A stretch of 64,000 bases of DNA from Selenomonas sp. oral taxon 126 (GTDB lineage: Bacteria; Bacillota; Negativicutes; Selenomonadales; Selenomonadaceae), in NCBI RefSeq assembly GCF_001683335.1, contig NZ_CP016201.1, forward strand, positions 713,486-777,485, written 5' to 3'. A program made the position numbers and the translations under genes. This document shows positions 24,027 to 31,553 of the stretch, piece by piece. The notes beneath the pieces are model-generated. The model saw only the letters and a program-made list of their open reading frames with translations. It was not told the DNA's origin and did not search any database. Position 1 is the first letter of the stretch. Every line of letters begins with the position of its first letter.

Positions 24027-24749
24027 CTATTTCAGCGGGTGTTGCTCCGGCTGCCCCGCGCGGCGCGGATACACCTTTGGTGTCGGGCGCTCCTTGCGCA
24101 CAGCGAGGATCGCACGCACATCGTCGAGTCCCGGCAACTGCACCGGACGCGCCGTGATCGCACCGCCCCCAAGGCGCACCGCCGCCCCGCGCGCCTCTGC
24201 CGCCTCCTCAGCGTACGCGCGCCCCTTGAGCGCGAGGACGGAGCCGCCCACGCGCACGAACGGCAGCGTGTACTCGAGCAGCACGGGCATGCGCGCCACC
24301 GCGCGGCTCACCGCGATGTCATAGTGCGCACGATGCTCCTTCGCCCGTGCCGCCTCCTCCGCACGCGCGTGGATGCAGCGCACGTTCTCGAGATTCATCG
24401 CGCGCGTCACCTCCGTGAGAAAGCGCACGCGCTTTGCCAGCGCATCCATCAGTGTCACCTCGATATGAGGCGCATAGACGGCGAGCGGGATTCCGGGCAG
24501 CCCTGCACCCGTCCCCACATCGATCAGGGACTCCGCCGCGTCAAAGAGCGCGGCATCGTACGCCGTGAGACTGTCGATGATATGCTTCACGGCGACATCG
24601 GCGGGCGCGGTCAGTGCCGTGAGATTCATGCGCGTATTCCACTCCACAAGGAGTTTGTTGTAGACGCCGAATTGCGCAATCTGCTCCGCCGTCAGCGGAA
24701 TCTGCGCCTCTGTCGTGCGCGATGCAAGAATCTCCTCGAACTCAGCCAT
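24027..24749 (-). CDS. rsmG: 16S rRNA (guanine-527-N7)-methyltransferase RsmG
   Basis: 240 residues, full length. KHIIDSLTAY (55-64) and the SAM motif DVGTGAGLPGIPLA (77-90) are diagnostic, followed by SRAVARMPVLLEY and VLALKGR. It methylates G527 of 16S rRNA in the 530 loop; loss gives low-level streptomycin resistance. It ends right beside a truncated repeat copy, which may have changed the original 3' neighbour. The gene is usually next to mnmG and parA/parB, but here it is not. Confidence 0.95.
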   Translation of the reverse strand: MAEFEEILASRTTEAQIPLTAEQIAQFGVYNKLLVEWNTRMNLTALTAPADVAVKHIIDSLTAYDAALFDAAESLIDVGTGAGLPGIPLAVYAPHIEVTLMDALAKRVRFLTEVTRAMNLENVRCIHARAEEAARAKEHRAHYDIAVSRAVARMPVLLEYTLPFVRVGGSVLALKGRAYAEEAAEARGAAVRLGGGAITARPVQLPGLDDVRAILAVRKERPTPKVYPRRAGQPEQHPLK

Positions 24750-24812
24750 ATCTGCCTCCCATGATACCGCAAGTTTTTATCTCTATTATATCTATTTTTC
24801 CATATGCGCACC

Positions 24813-26042
24813 CTACCCGCGAATCAGCAGCACGGCAACATCATTCACATTCGTGCCCGTCGGCCCCGTCATGATGAGCCCGCCGACGGCGTTCAGTGCA
24901 GGGTAGGCGTCGTTCTCCGCGAGCGCGGCGGCCGCGCTCTTCCCCTCGCGCGTAAGTGCCGCGAGCGTTCCGCCGTCCACATAGCCGCCCGCCGCATCCG
25001 TCGGGCCGTCCGTGCCGTCGCTGCCGACACTGAACACGGCGGCGTTCGAGAGTCCCGCAATCCCCTCCGCAGCCGCAAGGGCAAGCTCCTGATTGCGCCC
25101 GCCGCGCCCCTTGCCCCGCAGCTGCACAACGGTCTCGCCGCCCGCGATGTATGCATAGGAGCCGTCTCCCGCGTGCGTGCGTGCAATCGCCGCGAGGAAG
25201 CGCCCCGCCTCGCGCGCCTCAGAGTTCAGCTGATCGGTCAGGAGGACGGGCGTATAGCCGCGCCGCTCTGCTGCTGCCGCAGCCGCCGCGCACAGTTCGC
25301 GCACGCTGCCCATGATATGCGTCTCCACATTCGGGAGTGCCGCCGGCAGAGGCTTGTCGAGGAGTGCAGTTGCCTCAGGCGAGAGGCGCAGTCTGTATTT
25401 CTCCACGACTGCATGCGCATCTGCCGCTGTCGAGCTGTCGGGATGCGCGGGGCCCGAGGCGATCATGTCGAGCGGGTCGCCGAGGATATCGCTGAGGACG
25501 ATCGAGAACACGCGCGCGGGTGCGCAGTGCTCTGCGAACCGCCCGCCCTTCACCGCACTCATGCGCTTGCGCAGCGTATTCATCGCAACGATGTCCGCGC
25601 CCGAGGCGAGCAGCTGCTCTGTGAGATCTGTCAGCTCTGCGGCAGGAATGAGCGGCTGCTCGAAGAGTGAGCTCCCGCCGCCCGACAGCAGGAAGAGCAC
25701 CGTGTCCTCCGCCGTGAGATTCTCCGTGAGCGCAAGCGCCTCGCGCGTCGCGCCAAATGAGTGCTCATCGGGCACGGGATGCCCCGCCTCCACGCAGCGC
25801 ACATGCGGGATCTCGCCCATGACATGATCGTATTTTGTAATCACAATGCCGCAGTCGATGCGCTCGCCAAGCACGTCCGCCGCCGCGCGCGCCATCTGCC
25901 ACGCCGCCTTTCCGACCGCGACGAGTACGATACGCCCCGCGCCGAAGCTATGCCCCTTCAGCGCCTTCTGCACCGCCGCATCCGGCAGGATCTCCGCCAA
26001 TGATTCCTTGATGATGCCGTCGGCATCGTTCCGCAGGTTCAT
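24813..26042 (-). CDS. Glycerate 2-kinase (GckA/TtuD family, MOFRL domain)
   Basis: 409 residues. The N-terminal kinase domain has GRIVLVAVGKAAWQMARAA and LLSGGGSSLFE (substrate and ATP loops), and DILGDPLDMIASGP. The C-terminal MOFRL domain has YIAGGETVVQLRGKGRGGRN and FSVGSDGTDGPTDAAGG, the expected signature. It phosphorylates D-glycerate to 2-phosphoglycerate in serine or glyoxylate breakdown. A hydroxyacid dehydrogenase that could make glycerate is encoded 3 kb away but not in the same operon. Start at 26042 after AGAGAGGAATAAT. Confidence 0.92.
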   Translation of the reverse strand: MNLRNDADGIIKESLAEILPDAAVQKALKGHSFGAGRIVLVAVGKAAWQMARAAADVLGERIDCGIVITKYDHVMGEIPHVRCVEAGHPVPDEHSFGATREALALTENLTAEDTVLFLLSGGGSSLFEQPLIPAAELTDLTEQLLASGADIVAMNTLRKRMSAVKGGRFAEHCAPARVFSIVLSDILGDPLDMIASGPAHPDSSTAADAHAVVEKYRLRLSPEATALLDKPLPAALPNVETHIMGSVRELCAAAAAAAERRGYTPVLLTDQLNSEAREAGRFLAAIARTHAGDGSYAYIAGGETVVQLRGKGRGGRNQELALAAAEGIAGLSNAAVFSVGSDGTDGPTDAAGGYVDGGTLAALTREGKSAAAALAENDAYPALNAVGGLIMTGPTGTNVNDVAVLLIRG

Positions 26043-26204
26043 ATTATTCCTCTCTTTCGTTCGAGCCTGTGCTTGCCGCACAAGGTATATGACAGCTTTG
26101 ACTTCATTATATCACAAGTTGCTCTCACGCCAAAAGTCCCCCGTTGACCGAAACACCTTTCTATGGTCTAATAGGCTCATAAGGGATATGTTGCGCGGTC
26201 CGCC

Positions 26205-26276
26205 TCCCTCTCTATGGAGGGGGAGGCTTTGAGGCACGGCATATAAGCTTCCCCCGCAAAAGTGAGGGAAGTTTAT
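26205..26276 (+). repeat. GC-rich palindromic repeat, family 2
   Basis: CCTCCCTCTCTATGGAGG is a hairpin, followed by GGCACGGCATATAAGC and TTCCCCCGC as in the copy near 19025-19055. It sits just upstream of treC. No gene is seen between 26082 and 26299. Confidence 0.55.
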
Positions 26277-26299
26277 TATAGATACAAAAGGAGGACAAC

Positions 26300-27937
26300 A
26301 TGAACATACAGGACAAGGTCGTCTACCAGATCTACCCGAAATCCTTCTATGACACGAACGGCGACGGACTCGGCGATCTGCCCGGCGTCACCGCGAAGCT
26401 CGACTATCTGAAGGAACTCGGTGTCGACTTCCTCTGGCTCACGCCGTTCTTCATCTCGCCGCAGAACGATGGCGGCTACGATGTCGCCGACTACTGCGCC
26501 GTCGACCCGCGCTTCGGCACAATGGAGGACATCGATGCCCTCATCCGCGCGGCACGCGTACGCGGCATCGGCATCATGCTCGACATGGTATTCAACCATA
26601 CATCGACCGAACATGAGTGGTTTCAGCGCGCGCTTGCGGGCGATCCCGCCTATATGGACTACTACATTTTCAAGGACGGCACGCCCGACGCGCCGCCGAC
26701 GAACTGGGTGTCAAAGTTCGGTGGGAACGCGTGGGAGTATGTCCCCGCGCTCGGCAAATACTACCTCCACCTCTTTGACGTGACGCAGGCGGATCTGAAC
26801 TGGGAGAACCCGCGCGTGCGCGAGGAGCTGAAAAAGGTCGTCCGCTTCTGGAAAGAAAAGGGCGTCGAGGGCTTCCGCTTCGATGTCGTCAACCTCATCT
26901 CGAAGCCCGCCGTCTTTGAGAATGACGATGAGGGCGACGGGCGCCGCTTCTACACCGACGGCCGCCACGTCCACGAATTCCTCAAGGAACTCACGCACGA
27001 CACAGGGATCGACGCGATGATTACCGTCGGCGAGATGTCCTCCACCACCCTTGAGAACTGCATCCGTTACTCGAACCCCGCCGAGAAGGAACTCTCGATG
27101 GTGTTCAGCTTCCACCATCTGAAGATCGACTACAAGGGCGGCGCGAAGTGGGCGCTGCAGAAGCCCGACCTCATGGCGCTCAAGAACCTCTTTCGCATCT
27201 GGCAGGAGGGCATGGCGGCGGGCGGCGGCTGGAACGCCGTATTCTGGTGCAACCACGACCAGCCGCGCATCGTCAGCCGCCTCGGCGACGACGAGCGCTA
27301 TCATGCGGCATCCGCGAAAATGCTCGCCGCGTGCATCCATTTCATGCGCGGCACGCCCTACATCTATCAGGGCGAGGAGCTCGGCATGACGAACGCGAAG
27401 TACACGGACATCGCGCAGTACCGTGACGTGGAGAGCCTCAACTACTACAGCATCCTCCGGGGTGAGGGGAAATCAAAGGACGAGGCGCTCGCCATCCTCG
27501 CCGCGCGCTCGCGCGACAACAGCCGCACGCCGATGCAGTGGAGCGCGGCGGAGAACGCGGGCTTTACGAACGGTACGCCGTGGCTCGCCCCGCCCGCAAA
27601 CTACCGCACGATCAACACCGAGGCACAGCGCGCGGATGCGGACTCCGTCTTTCACTTCTATCGGACGCTCATCCGCCTACGCAAGGAGCAGCCCATCATC
27701 CAGAAGGGCGACATCTTCTTCCTCGAGCGCGAGAACGCAAGCATCATCGCCTACGAGCGCGCCCATGCGGAGCAGAAACTCCGCGTCTACTGCAACTTCC
27801 GTGCGGCAAATGTGCCTCTTATGGAGGACACCCTCGCATCTCTTGCGGACGCAGGTTGGACAAAGCTCCTCGGCAACTACGCGGATCTTGCGGGCGATCT
27901 CCGCCCCTACGAAGTCGTCGTGCTTGAAAAACGCTGA
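26300..27937 (+). CDS. treC: GH13 alpha-glucosidase, trehalose-6-phosphate hydrolase type
   Basis: 545 residues, cytoplasmic. VVYQIYPKSFYDTNGDGLGD at the start, nucleophile Asp195 in FRFDVVNLIS, acid/base Glu245 in TVGEMSS, and transition-state Asp320 in CNHDQPRIVSR. Segments NWVSKFGGNAWEY, FSFHHLKIDYKGGAKWAL and RTPMQWS align with E. coli TreC rather than with oligo-1,6-glucosidases, so trehalose-6-phosphate to glucose plus glucose-6-phosphate is the favoured reaction. No trehalose PTS gene or TreR is adjacent, so sucrose-isomer or isomaltose cleavage remains possible. Start after AAAGGAGGACAAC. Confidence 0.88.
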   Translation: MNIQDKVVYQIYPKSFYDTNGDGLGDLPGVTAKLDYLKELGVDFLWLTPFFISPQNDGGYDVADYCAVDPRFGTMEDIDALIRAARVRGIGIMLDMVFNHTSTEHEWFQRALAGDPAYMDYYIFKDGTPDAPPTNWVSKFGGNAWEYVPALGKYYLHLFDVTQADLNWENPRVREELKKVVRFWKEKGVEGFRFDVVNLISKPAVFENDDEGDGRRFYTDGRHVHEFLKELTHDTGIDAMITVGEMSSTTLENCIRYSNPAEKELSMVFSFHHLKIDYKGGAKWALQKPDLMALKNLFRIWQEGMAAGGGWNAVFWCNHDQPRIVSRLGDDERYHAASAKMLAACIHFMRGTPYIYQGEELGMTNAKYTDIAQYRDVESLNYYSILRGEGKSKDEALAILAARSRDNSRTPMQWSAAENAGFTNGTPWLAPPANYRTINTEAQRADADSVFHFYRTLIRLRKEQPIIQKGDIFFLERENASIIAYERAHAEQKLRVYCNFRAANVPLMEDTLASLADAGWTKLLGNYADLAGDLRPYEVVVLEKR

Positions 27938-27947
27938 GAAATAGCAC

Positions 27948-27976
27948 TTGTCAATCGCGCGCCCGCCTGTTATAAT
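27948..27976 (+). promoter_or_regulatory. Promoter for a short RNA convergent to the small peptide gene
   Basis: TTGTCA (27948-27953) and TATAAT (27971-27976) with a 17-nt spacer, 11 nt after the treC stop. A start near 27983 is predicted and no coding sequence follows it on this strand. Confidence 0.7.
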
Positions 27977-27982
27977 GGACAT

Positions 27983-28073
27983 AGAAAGAACGCCCTATGC
28001 GGCATCTTTCCAAGTTTTTGGTTATTTTATTTCAACAACCGCTCACTTGCCAGAATGGGCGGTTATTTCTTTT
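27983..28073 (+). ncRNA. Candidate antisense antitoxin RNA (about 90 nt)
   Basis: From its promoter this RNA would run to the strong terminator at 28037-28064, followed by ATTTCTTTT. Its 5' part can fold (GAAAGA with TCTTTC around GCC/GGC, 27986-28012). Its 3' part overlaps the 3' end of the convergent small peptide mRNA. This is the layout of type I toxin-antitoxin loci of the Fst/TxpA kind, where an antisense RNA shares a bidirectional terminator with the toxin mRNA. Inferred from promoter, terminator and position only. Confidence 0.55.
28037..28064. terminator. Bidirectional terminator shared by the peptide gene and the antisense RNA
   Basis: AACCGCTCA (28037-28045) pairs with TGGGCGGTT (28056-28064), one G-U pair. 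The T-rich side is on the plus strand. The stop codon of the minus-strand peptide gene (28063-28065) lies inside the stem. Confidence 0.75.
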
Positions 28074-28137
28074 GGGTTATCGCTAAGATATAGCCTGTGG
28101 CGACGATTAACAACACGATCGCATCCATTTCGCTCAT
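28063..28137 (-). CDS. Small hydrophobic peptide, candidate type I toxin (24 residues)
   Basis: Starts MSEMDAIVLLIV at 28137 and ends AITQKK: a short acidic head, one hydrophobic helix, and a Lys-Lys end, the usual make-up of membrane-acting type I toxins. The ribosome binding site GGGGGTGAGCGG is locked in a hairpin of five G-C pairs capped by GAAA (28147-28160), so translation would need unfolding. A near-consensus promoter is 70 nt upstream. A convergent short RNA overlaps the 3' end. I know of no named family for it. The split gene at 10974 has the same leader layout. Confidence 0.6.
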   Translation of the reverse strand: MSEMDAIVLLIVATGYILAITQKK

Positions 28138-28146
28138 ATCCGCTCA

Positions 28147-28160
28147 CCCCCTTTCGGGGG
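28147..28160 (-). promoter_or_regulatory. GAAA-capped hairpin hiding the ribosome binding site
   Basis: On the minus strand CCCCC-GAAA-GGGGG, with the right arm being the ribosome binding site of the 24-residue peptide gene. A second hairpin (CGGGA-GAAA-TCCCG) lies just upstream in the same leader. Confidence 0.65.
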
Positions 28161-28207
28161 AAAGATACCGCCGCGGGATTTCTCCCGCCCAAGGACGTTC
28201 CAGTTTC

Positions 28208-28236
28208 ATCATATCGAATCAGTCACAAAAAGTCAA
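28208..28236 (-). promoter_or_regulatory. Promoter of the small peptide gene
   Basis: TTGACT (28231-28236) and TATGAT (28208-28213), spaced by 17 nt on the minus strand. The transcript would start near 28201 and run to the shared terminator, about 165 nt. Confidence 0.75.
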
Positions 28237-28260
28237 ACATATTTCCGAAAAAGTGCCGTG

Positions 28261-28542
28261 TCAGCGCAGCGCAATCTGCAGCTCCTTGCCAAGAGAATGC
28301 GCCGTACGAATCAAAAAATCAAGCGACGGATTGTATGTGCCGCTTTCAAGGCGACTGATATTCGATGTCTGCGTCCCCATACGGCGCGCAAGCTCGCTCT
28401 GCGTCATGTTCTGCCCCGTACGCGCTGCAATAATCTGAGCAATCAGCTCATAGCGCGGCTGCAGACGCTCATACTCTGCAGCGAACGCCTCATTTTTCAT
28501 CAGCTTTTCGCGAATAGCGGACAATTCAACTCCCGTTTTCAT
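28261..28542 (-). CDS. higA: XRE-family antitoxin (HigA-like)
   Basis: 93 residues. A short N-terminal helix (ELSAIREKLMKNEAFAAEYE) leads to a helix-turn-helix domain (TQSELARRMGTQTSNISRLE, GTYNPSLDFLIRTAHSLGKE). Placement directly behind a HigB-type toxin reading frame, with a 17-nt overlap, is the toxin-first order of higBA. It would bind DNA, repress the operon and neutralise HigB. The toxin is now split by a repeat, so this protein is likely without partner. Start at 28542 fits GGAGATGGAACA. Confidence 0.85.
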   Translation of the reverse strand: MKTGVELSAIREKLMKNEAFAAEYERLQPRYELIAQIIAARTGQNMTQSELARRMGTQTSNISRLESGTYNPSLDFLIRTAHSLGKELQIALR

Positions 28543-29065
28543 TGTTCCATCTCCTCTCATAGTCCTCTTTATACGCCATAGCGCGTTCCAATTCCTTTGA
28601 CGGGGTCTTGTTCGTCTTCTTTCGGAATCCATGCAGCAGAATAAATGTATCTCCCGCACGCAAAAAGTAAAGGAAGCACTGATAAATTCAGCCACGCCAT
28701 CTTGGTGCATCTTTTTTGCCCGCACTGTGTCGACAAATCCTCCACATAGCTTTGGCTATGCGTCCGGTTTGTCTCCTTGTTCGGACAAAAAATCTACGCC
28801 AATCTGACGGACTTCATTTTATCAGCGATTCCTAAAAAATACGAGCACTGTCTGAAGAAAATCGCACACGCAATTCCCACAGGCCTTGATATTTCCTTCC
28901 GACCAGAGGCTTCGCATAGGGTTCTTTGAGTGCTGTCCCACATTTTTCCAACAGCTCAATCTCAGAAAAGGCTTTTGCCTGAAGCTTCGGCGGCAGGGAA
29001 CAAAGGAATTCATAGGCGGGTATATCCCCATTCTCTCGTTGATAAAATTGGACATTCCAACGCAT
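28526..29065 (-). pseudogene. higB: HigB/phage-derived RelE-like toxin split by a MITE
   Basis: The first 77 codons (MRWNVQFYQRENGDIPAYEF... to DSARIF) run into repeat copy 7 at 28832. After the repeat, the frame resumes with YFLRAGDTFILLHGFRKKTN and ends overlapping higA. Removing the repeat and one copy of a flanking TTTA gives one uninterrupted frame of about 123 residues with the HigB core (GLWELRVRF ... ARIFYFLRAGDTFILLHGF). As a toxin it would cleave mRNA on the ribosome. Start at 29065 after AGAGGAATCGT. The insertion cuts before the catalytic C-terminus. Confidence 0.85.
28672..28832 (+). repeat. MITE-like repeat, copy 7 (inside higB)
   Basis: 161 bp, GGAAGCACTGATAAA ... TTTATCAGCGATTCC. 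It is flanked on both sides by TAAA (plus strand), the clearest target duplication of the family in this window; removing it restores the higB reading frame. Confidence 0.92.
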
Positions 29066-29131
29066 ACGATTCCTCTTTTGCCTTTATGTTATCATATACG
29101 ATAACATAAAAGAAGTATGGACGGCCTTTTG

Positions 29132-29170
29132 AAAAAGCCCGCTTGGCGCACAATGCCAAACGGGCTTTTT
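29132..29170 (-). terminator. Terminator of the dehydrogenase/reductase operon
   Basis: AAAAAGCCCG pairs with CGGGCTTTTT, with an inner TTGGC/GCCAA stem. It lies 16 nt past the stop of the hydroxyacid dehydrogenase gene. Confidence 0.9.
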
Positions 29171-29186
29171 GTTGGTCAGAGCTTCC

Positions 29187-30149
29187 TCAGTTCACCACAT
29201 TCATCGGCTTGCCGTCGATGAACGACTTCACATTCTCCGCTGTCATCTGCATGATGCGCGCGCGCGCCTCCTTCGTTGCCCACGAGATATGCGGTGTGAT
29301 GATGCAGTTCGGTGCGGTGAGAAGAGGATTGTCCGCGCGGATCGGCTCGGTCGATGCCACATCGACGGCGGCATAGGCGACCTTGCCGCTCGTGAGTGCC
29401 GCCGCGAGATCCGCCTCCACAACGAGCTGTCCACGCCCGTTGTTGACGATGATGACACCGTCCTTCATCCGCGCAATGTTCGCCGCATTGACGATCCCCT
29501 CCGTCTCTGGTGTCAGCGGACAGTGCAGGAAGATGAAATCCGACTGCGCGATCAGATCATCGAGCGGCACGTAGTCCGCGCATGCCCGCCCCTCGGGACG
29601 CTCGGTGCGGCTGTAGGCAAGCACGCGCACATTCATCGCGCGCAGGATGCGGGCAACCGCCATCCCGATGCGCCCGAAGCCAATGATGCCCGCCGTCTTG
29701 CCACTGACCTCGATGAGAGGCTTCTGCCAGTAGCAGAAATCAATGTTCTTCGTCCAGTCGCCCGCATGAACGGAGCGGTCGTGAAGCCCCACCTGCGAGC
29801 AGGCTTCGAGGAGCAGCGCTATCGCATACTGTGCGACATTGTCCGTACCATAGACAGGCACATTCATGACAGGAATATTCTTCTCGCGCGCATATGCAGT
29901 GTCCACAACATTATAGCCCGTCGCGAGCACGGCGATTGCCCTGAGATTCGGACAGGCATCGATCACGGCGCGCGTGAGCGGCGTCTTGTTCGTGACGGCG
30001 ATCTCCGCATCGCCGATCCGCTCGGCGATCAGCGGTGACGCCGTGAGCGACGTGCGGTCATAGACCGTCACCTCACCGAGTGCCTCGAGCGGCGCCCAGC
30101 TGATATCGCCGGGATTCTCCGTATATCCATCGAGTACAACAATCTTCAT
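29187..30149 (-). CDS. D-2-hydroxyacid dehydrogenase, glycerate dehydrogenase type
   Basis: 320 residues. The Rossmann motif GFGRIGMAVAR lies at 157-167. Catalytic residues are Arg239 (NNGRGQLV), Glu268 (STEPIR) and His287 (TPHISWAT). The N-terminal LATGYNVVDTAYAREKNIPV and VPVYGTDNVAQYAIALLLE fit HprA/GyaR-type enzymes, which reduce hydroxypyruvate or glyoxylate with NAD(P)H. It forms an operon with the aldo/keto reductase gene 14 nt upstream. Start at 30149 (MKIVVLDGY). The glycerate kinase at 24813 could use its product. Confidence 0.9.
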   Translation of the reverse strand: MKIVVLDGYTENPGDISWAPLEALGEVTVYDRTSLTASPLIAERIGDAEIAVTNKTPLTRAVIDACPNLRAIAVLATGYNVVDTAYAREKNIPVMNVPVYGTDNVAQYAIALLLEACSQVGLHDRSVHAGDWTKNIDFCYWQKPLIEVSGKTAGIIGFGRIGMAVARILRAMNVRVLAYSRTERPEGRACADYVPLDDLIAQSDFIFLHCPLTPETEGIVNAANIARMKDGVIIVNNGRGQLVVEADLAAALTSGKVAYAAVDVASTEPIRADNPLLTAPNCIITPHISWATKEARARIMQMTAENVKSFIDGKPMNVVN

Positions 30150-30163
30150 CTCATATCCTCCGT

Positions 30164-31018
30164 TCACTCGATATGCAGCGGCTCTTTCCGCGCCGGCGGC
30201 GGGAAGGCACGGTCGATTGCGGCGCAGTCCTCTGCCGTAAGATCAAGCACATCCGCGCCCGCGTTGCTGACAGCGTGCTCCCGCCGCCCCGTGCGCGGAA
30301 TGGCAATCGTGTTCCCGTCGCGCATCGCCCACGCAAGCGCGATCTGTGCGGGCGTTGCCCCGTATTTCTCCGCGATTTCTTTGAGCACAGAGCTCCCGAG
30401 GAGATCGCAGGAGAGCCGCCCTGCCTGTGCGAGCGGGCAGTACGCCATGAGTACGACGCCGTGCGCGCGCATCCACGGGAGCAGACTGTAGTCGATCCCG
30501 CGCGAGCCCATGTGGTAGAGCACCTGATTCACGGCGCAGTGCGCACCGCCATCGACCGCCCACAGCTCCTCCATATCGGCGGTGTCGAGATTCGACACAC
30601 CCCACGCACGGATCTTGCCCGACGCACGCGCCTCCTCCATCGCCGCGACCATCTCCGCGAGCGGACGCTCCCCGCGCCAATGGTAGAGATAGAGGTCGAG
30701 GTAGTCCGTCCCGAGATGGGAGAGACTGCGGTCAAGCGATGCCATGAGCCGCGTCCCGTACGCGTTCGACGGCATGACCTTCGACACGAGAAAGAGCTGC
30801 GCACGGTCATACGGGCGGATTGCCTCGCCAACCAGCCGTTCCGAACGCCCGTCACCGTAGTTCTCCGCCGTGTCGAGGAGGGTCATCCCCGCCTCGATTC
30901 CTGCGCGCAGTGCCTCTACCTCGCGCGCATACGTCTCCGTCGAGTCGCCAAGGTACCACGTCCCCTGACCGAGCGCGGGCACCTGCGCACCACTCGCCAA
31001 TTTCACCATATGCTTCAT
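30164..31018 (-). CDS. Aldo/keto reductase
   Basis: 284 residues, TIM barrel. The catalytic tetrad is Asp49 and Tyr54 (LLDTAENYGDGRSE), Lys80 (FLVSKVMP) and His113 (LDLYLYHW). NADPH-binding residues are likely in the C-terminal AIPRTGRREHAVSNAGA. It is closest to the bacterial AKR5/YtbE-like group. It reduces aldehydes or 2-keto compounds; the physiological substrate is unknown. Good ribosome binding site AAGGAGTGTGATGAG before 31018. First gene of a two-gene operon with the hydroxyacid dehydrogenase. Confidence 0.9.
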   Translation of the reverse strand: MKHMVKLASGAQVPALGQGTWYLGDSTETYAREVEALRAGIEAGMTLLDTAENYGDGRSERLVGEAIRPYDRAQLFLVSKVMPSNAYGTRLMASLDRSLSHLGTDYLDLYLYHWRGERPLAEMVAAMEEARASGKIRAWGVSNLDTADMEELWAVDGGAHCAVNQVLYHMGSRGIDYSLLPWMRAHGVVLMAYCPLAQAGRLSCDLLGSSVLKEIAEKYGATPAQIALAWAMRDGNTIAIPRTGRREHAVSNAGADVLDLTAEDCAAIDRAFPPPARKEPLHIE

Positions 31019-31169
31019 CTCATCACACTCCTTATACCGTGAAGCAGTCTATGCCTTTTGGGCAATACGTCCGCTCCTCCATCCTTCTGCTGTCAATTTT
31101 ACACGAATTTTCGCGCTGAGAAAAGTATTCGTACAATTTTCTTTCATAAAAACAGTACAAAAAGGACTT

Positions 31170-31198
31170 TTGACAGCATTTTGATAACTCCGTATAAT
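31170..31198 (+). promoter_or_regulatory. Consensus sigma-70 promoter of the DUF1653 gene
   Basis: TTGACA (31170-31175) and TATAAT (31193-31198) with exactly 17 nt between. Transcription would begin about 40 nt before the start codon. Confidence 0.88.
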
Positions 31199-31244
31199 CA
31201 TACGCAGACAATCTCATTCACAAGAGTTATCAGGAGGACATATC

Positions 31245-31478
31245 ATGCGCGACATACCAAGACACGGCGAGATCTGGCGGCACTTCAAGGGCAACCTCTA
31301 CCGCATCGAGACAGTGGCGGAGCATACCGAGACAAGCGAAATGCTCGTCGTCTATCAGGCACTCTACGGCACCTATGGCATCTATGCGCGCCCGCTCGCG
31401 ATGTTCCTGAGTGCCGTTGACCGCGAGAAATATCCCGACGCGGCGCAGGAATGGCGGTTTGAGAAAGTTCAACCATAA
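31245..31478 (+). CDS. DUF1653 protein
   Basis: 77 residues, single small domain: [20 protein letters not shown], then [20 protein letters not shown] and [11 protein letters not shown]. These are the conserved blocks of DUF1653, a compact beta-barrel-like domain of unknown function often found alone or fused to regulators. It has its own perfect promoter and its own terminator, so it is a single-gene unit and probably well expressed. Start after CAGGAGGACATATC. Confidence 0.9.
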   Translation: MRDIPRHGEIWRHFKGNLYRIETVAEHTETSEMLVVYQALYGTYGIYARPLAMFLSAVDREKYPDAAQEWRFEKVQP

Positions 31479-31523
31479 AAAGACGTGATACGAAATCGTT
31501 TTGACTTCGTATCGCGTCTTTTT
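31478..31523. terminator. Bidirectional terminator between DUF1653 and the corrinoid operon
   Basis: A long stem, AAAAGACGTGATACGAA with TTCGTATCGCGTCTTTT, one mismatch, T and A runs outside. It would end both the DUF1653 mRNA and the long minus-strand corrinoid operon. Confidence 0.9.
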
Positions 31524-31553
31524 GTTATAGGTCGTACTTGAGAGCACAATCAC

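Noticed and set aside
27986-28170. Direct base pairing between the 5' parts of the antisense RNA and the peptide mRNA leader
   Set aside because: The shared GCGG-ATCTTTCC pieces are the same sequence in both RNAs, not complementary; only the 3' overlap supports pairing.
24813-30149. A glycerate utilisation operon joining glycerate kinase and the hydroxyacid dehydrogenase
   Set aside because: They are separated by treC on the other strand, toxin loci and terminators, so they are not one transcription unit, although their reactions could connect.
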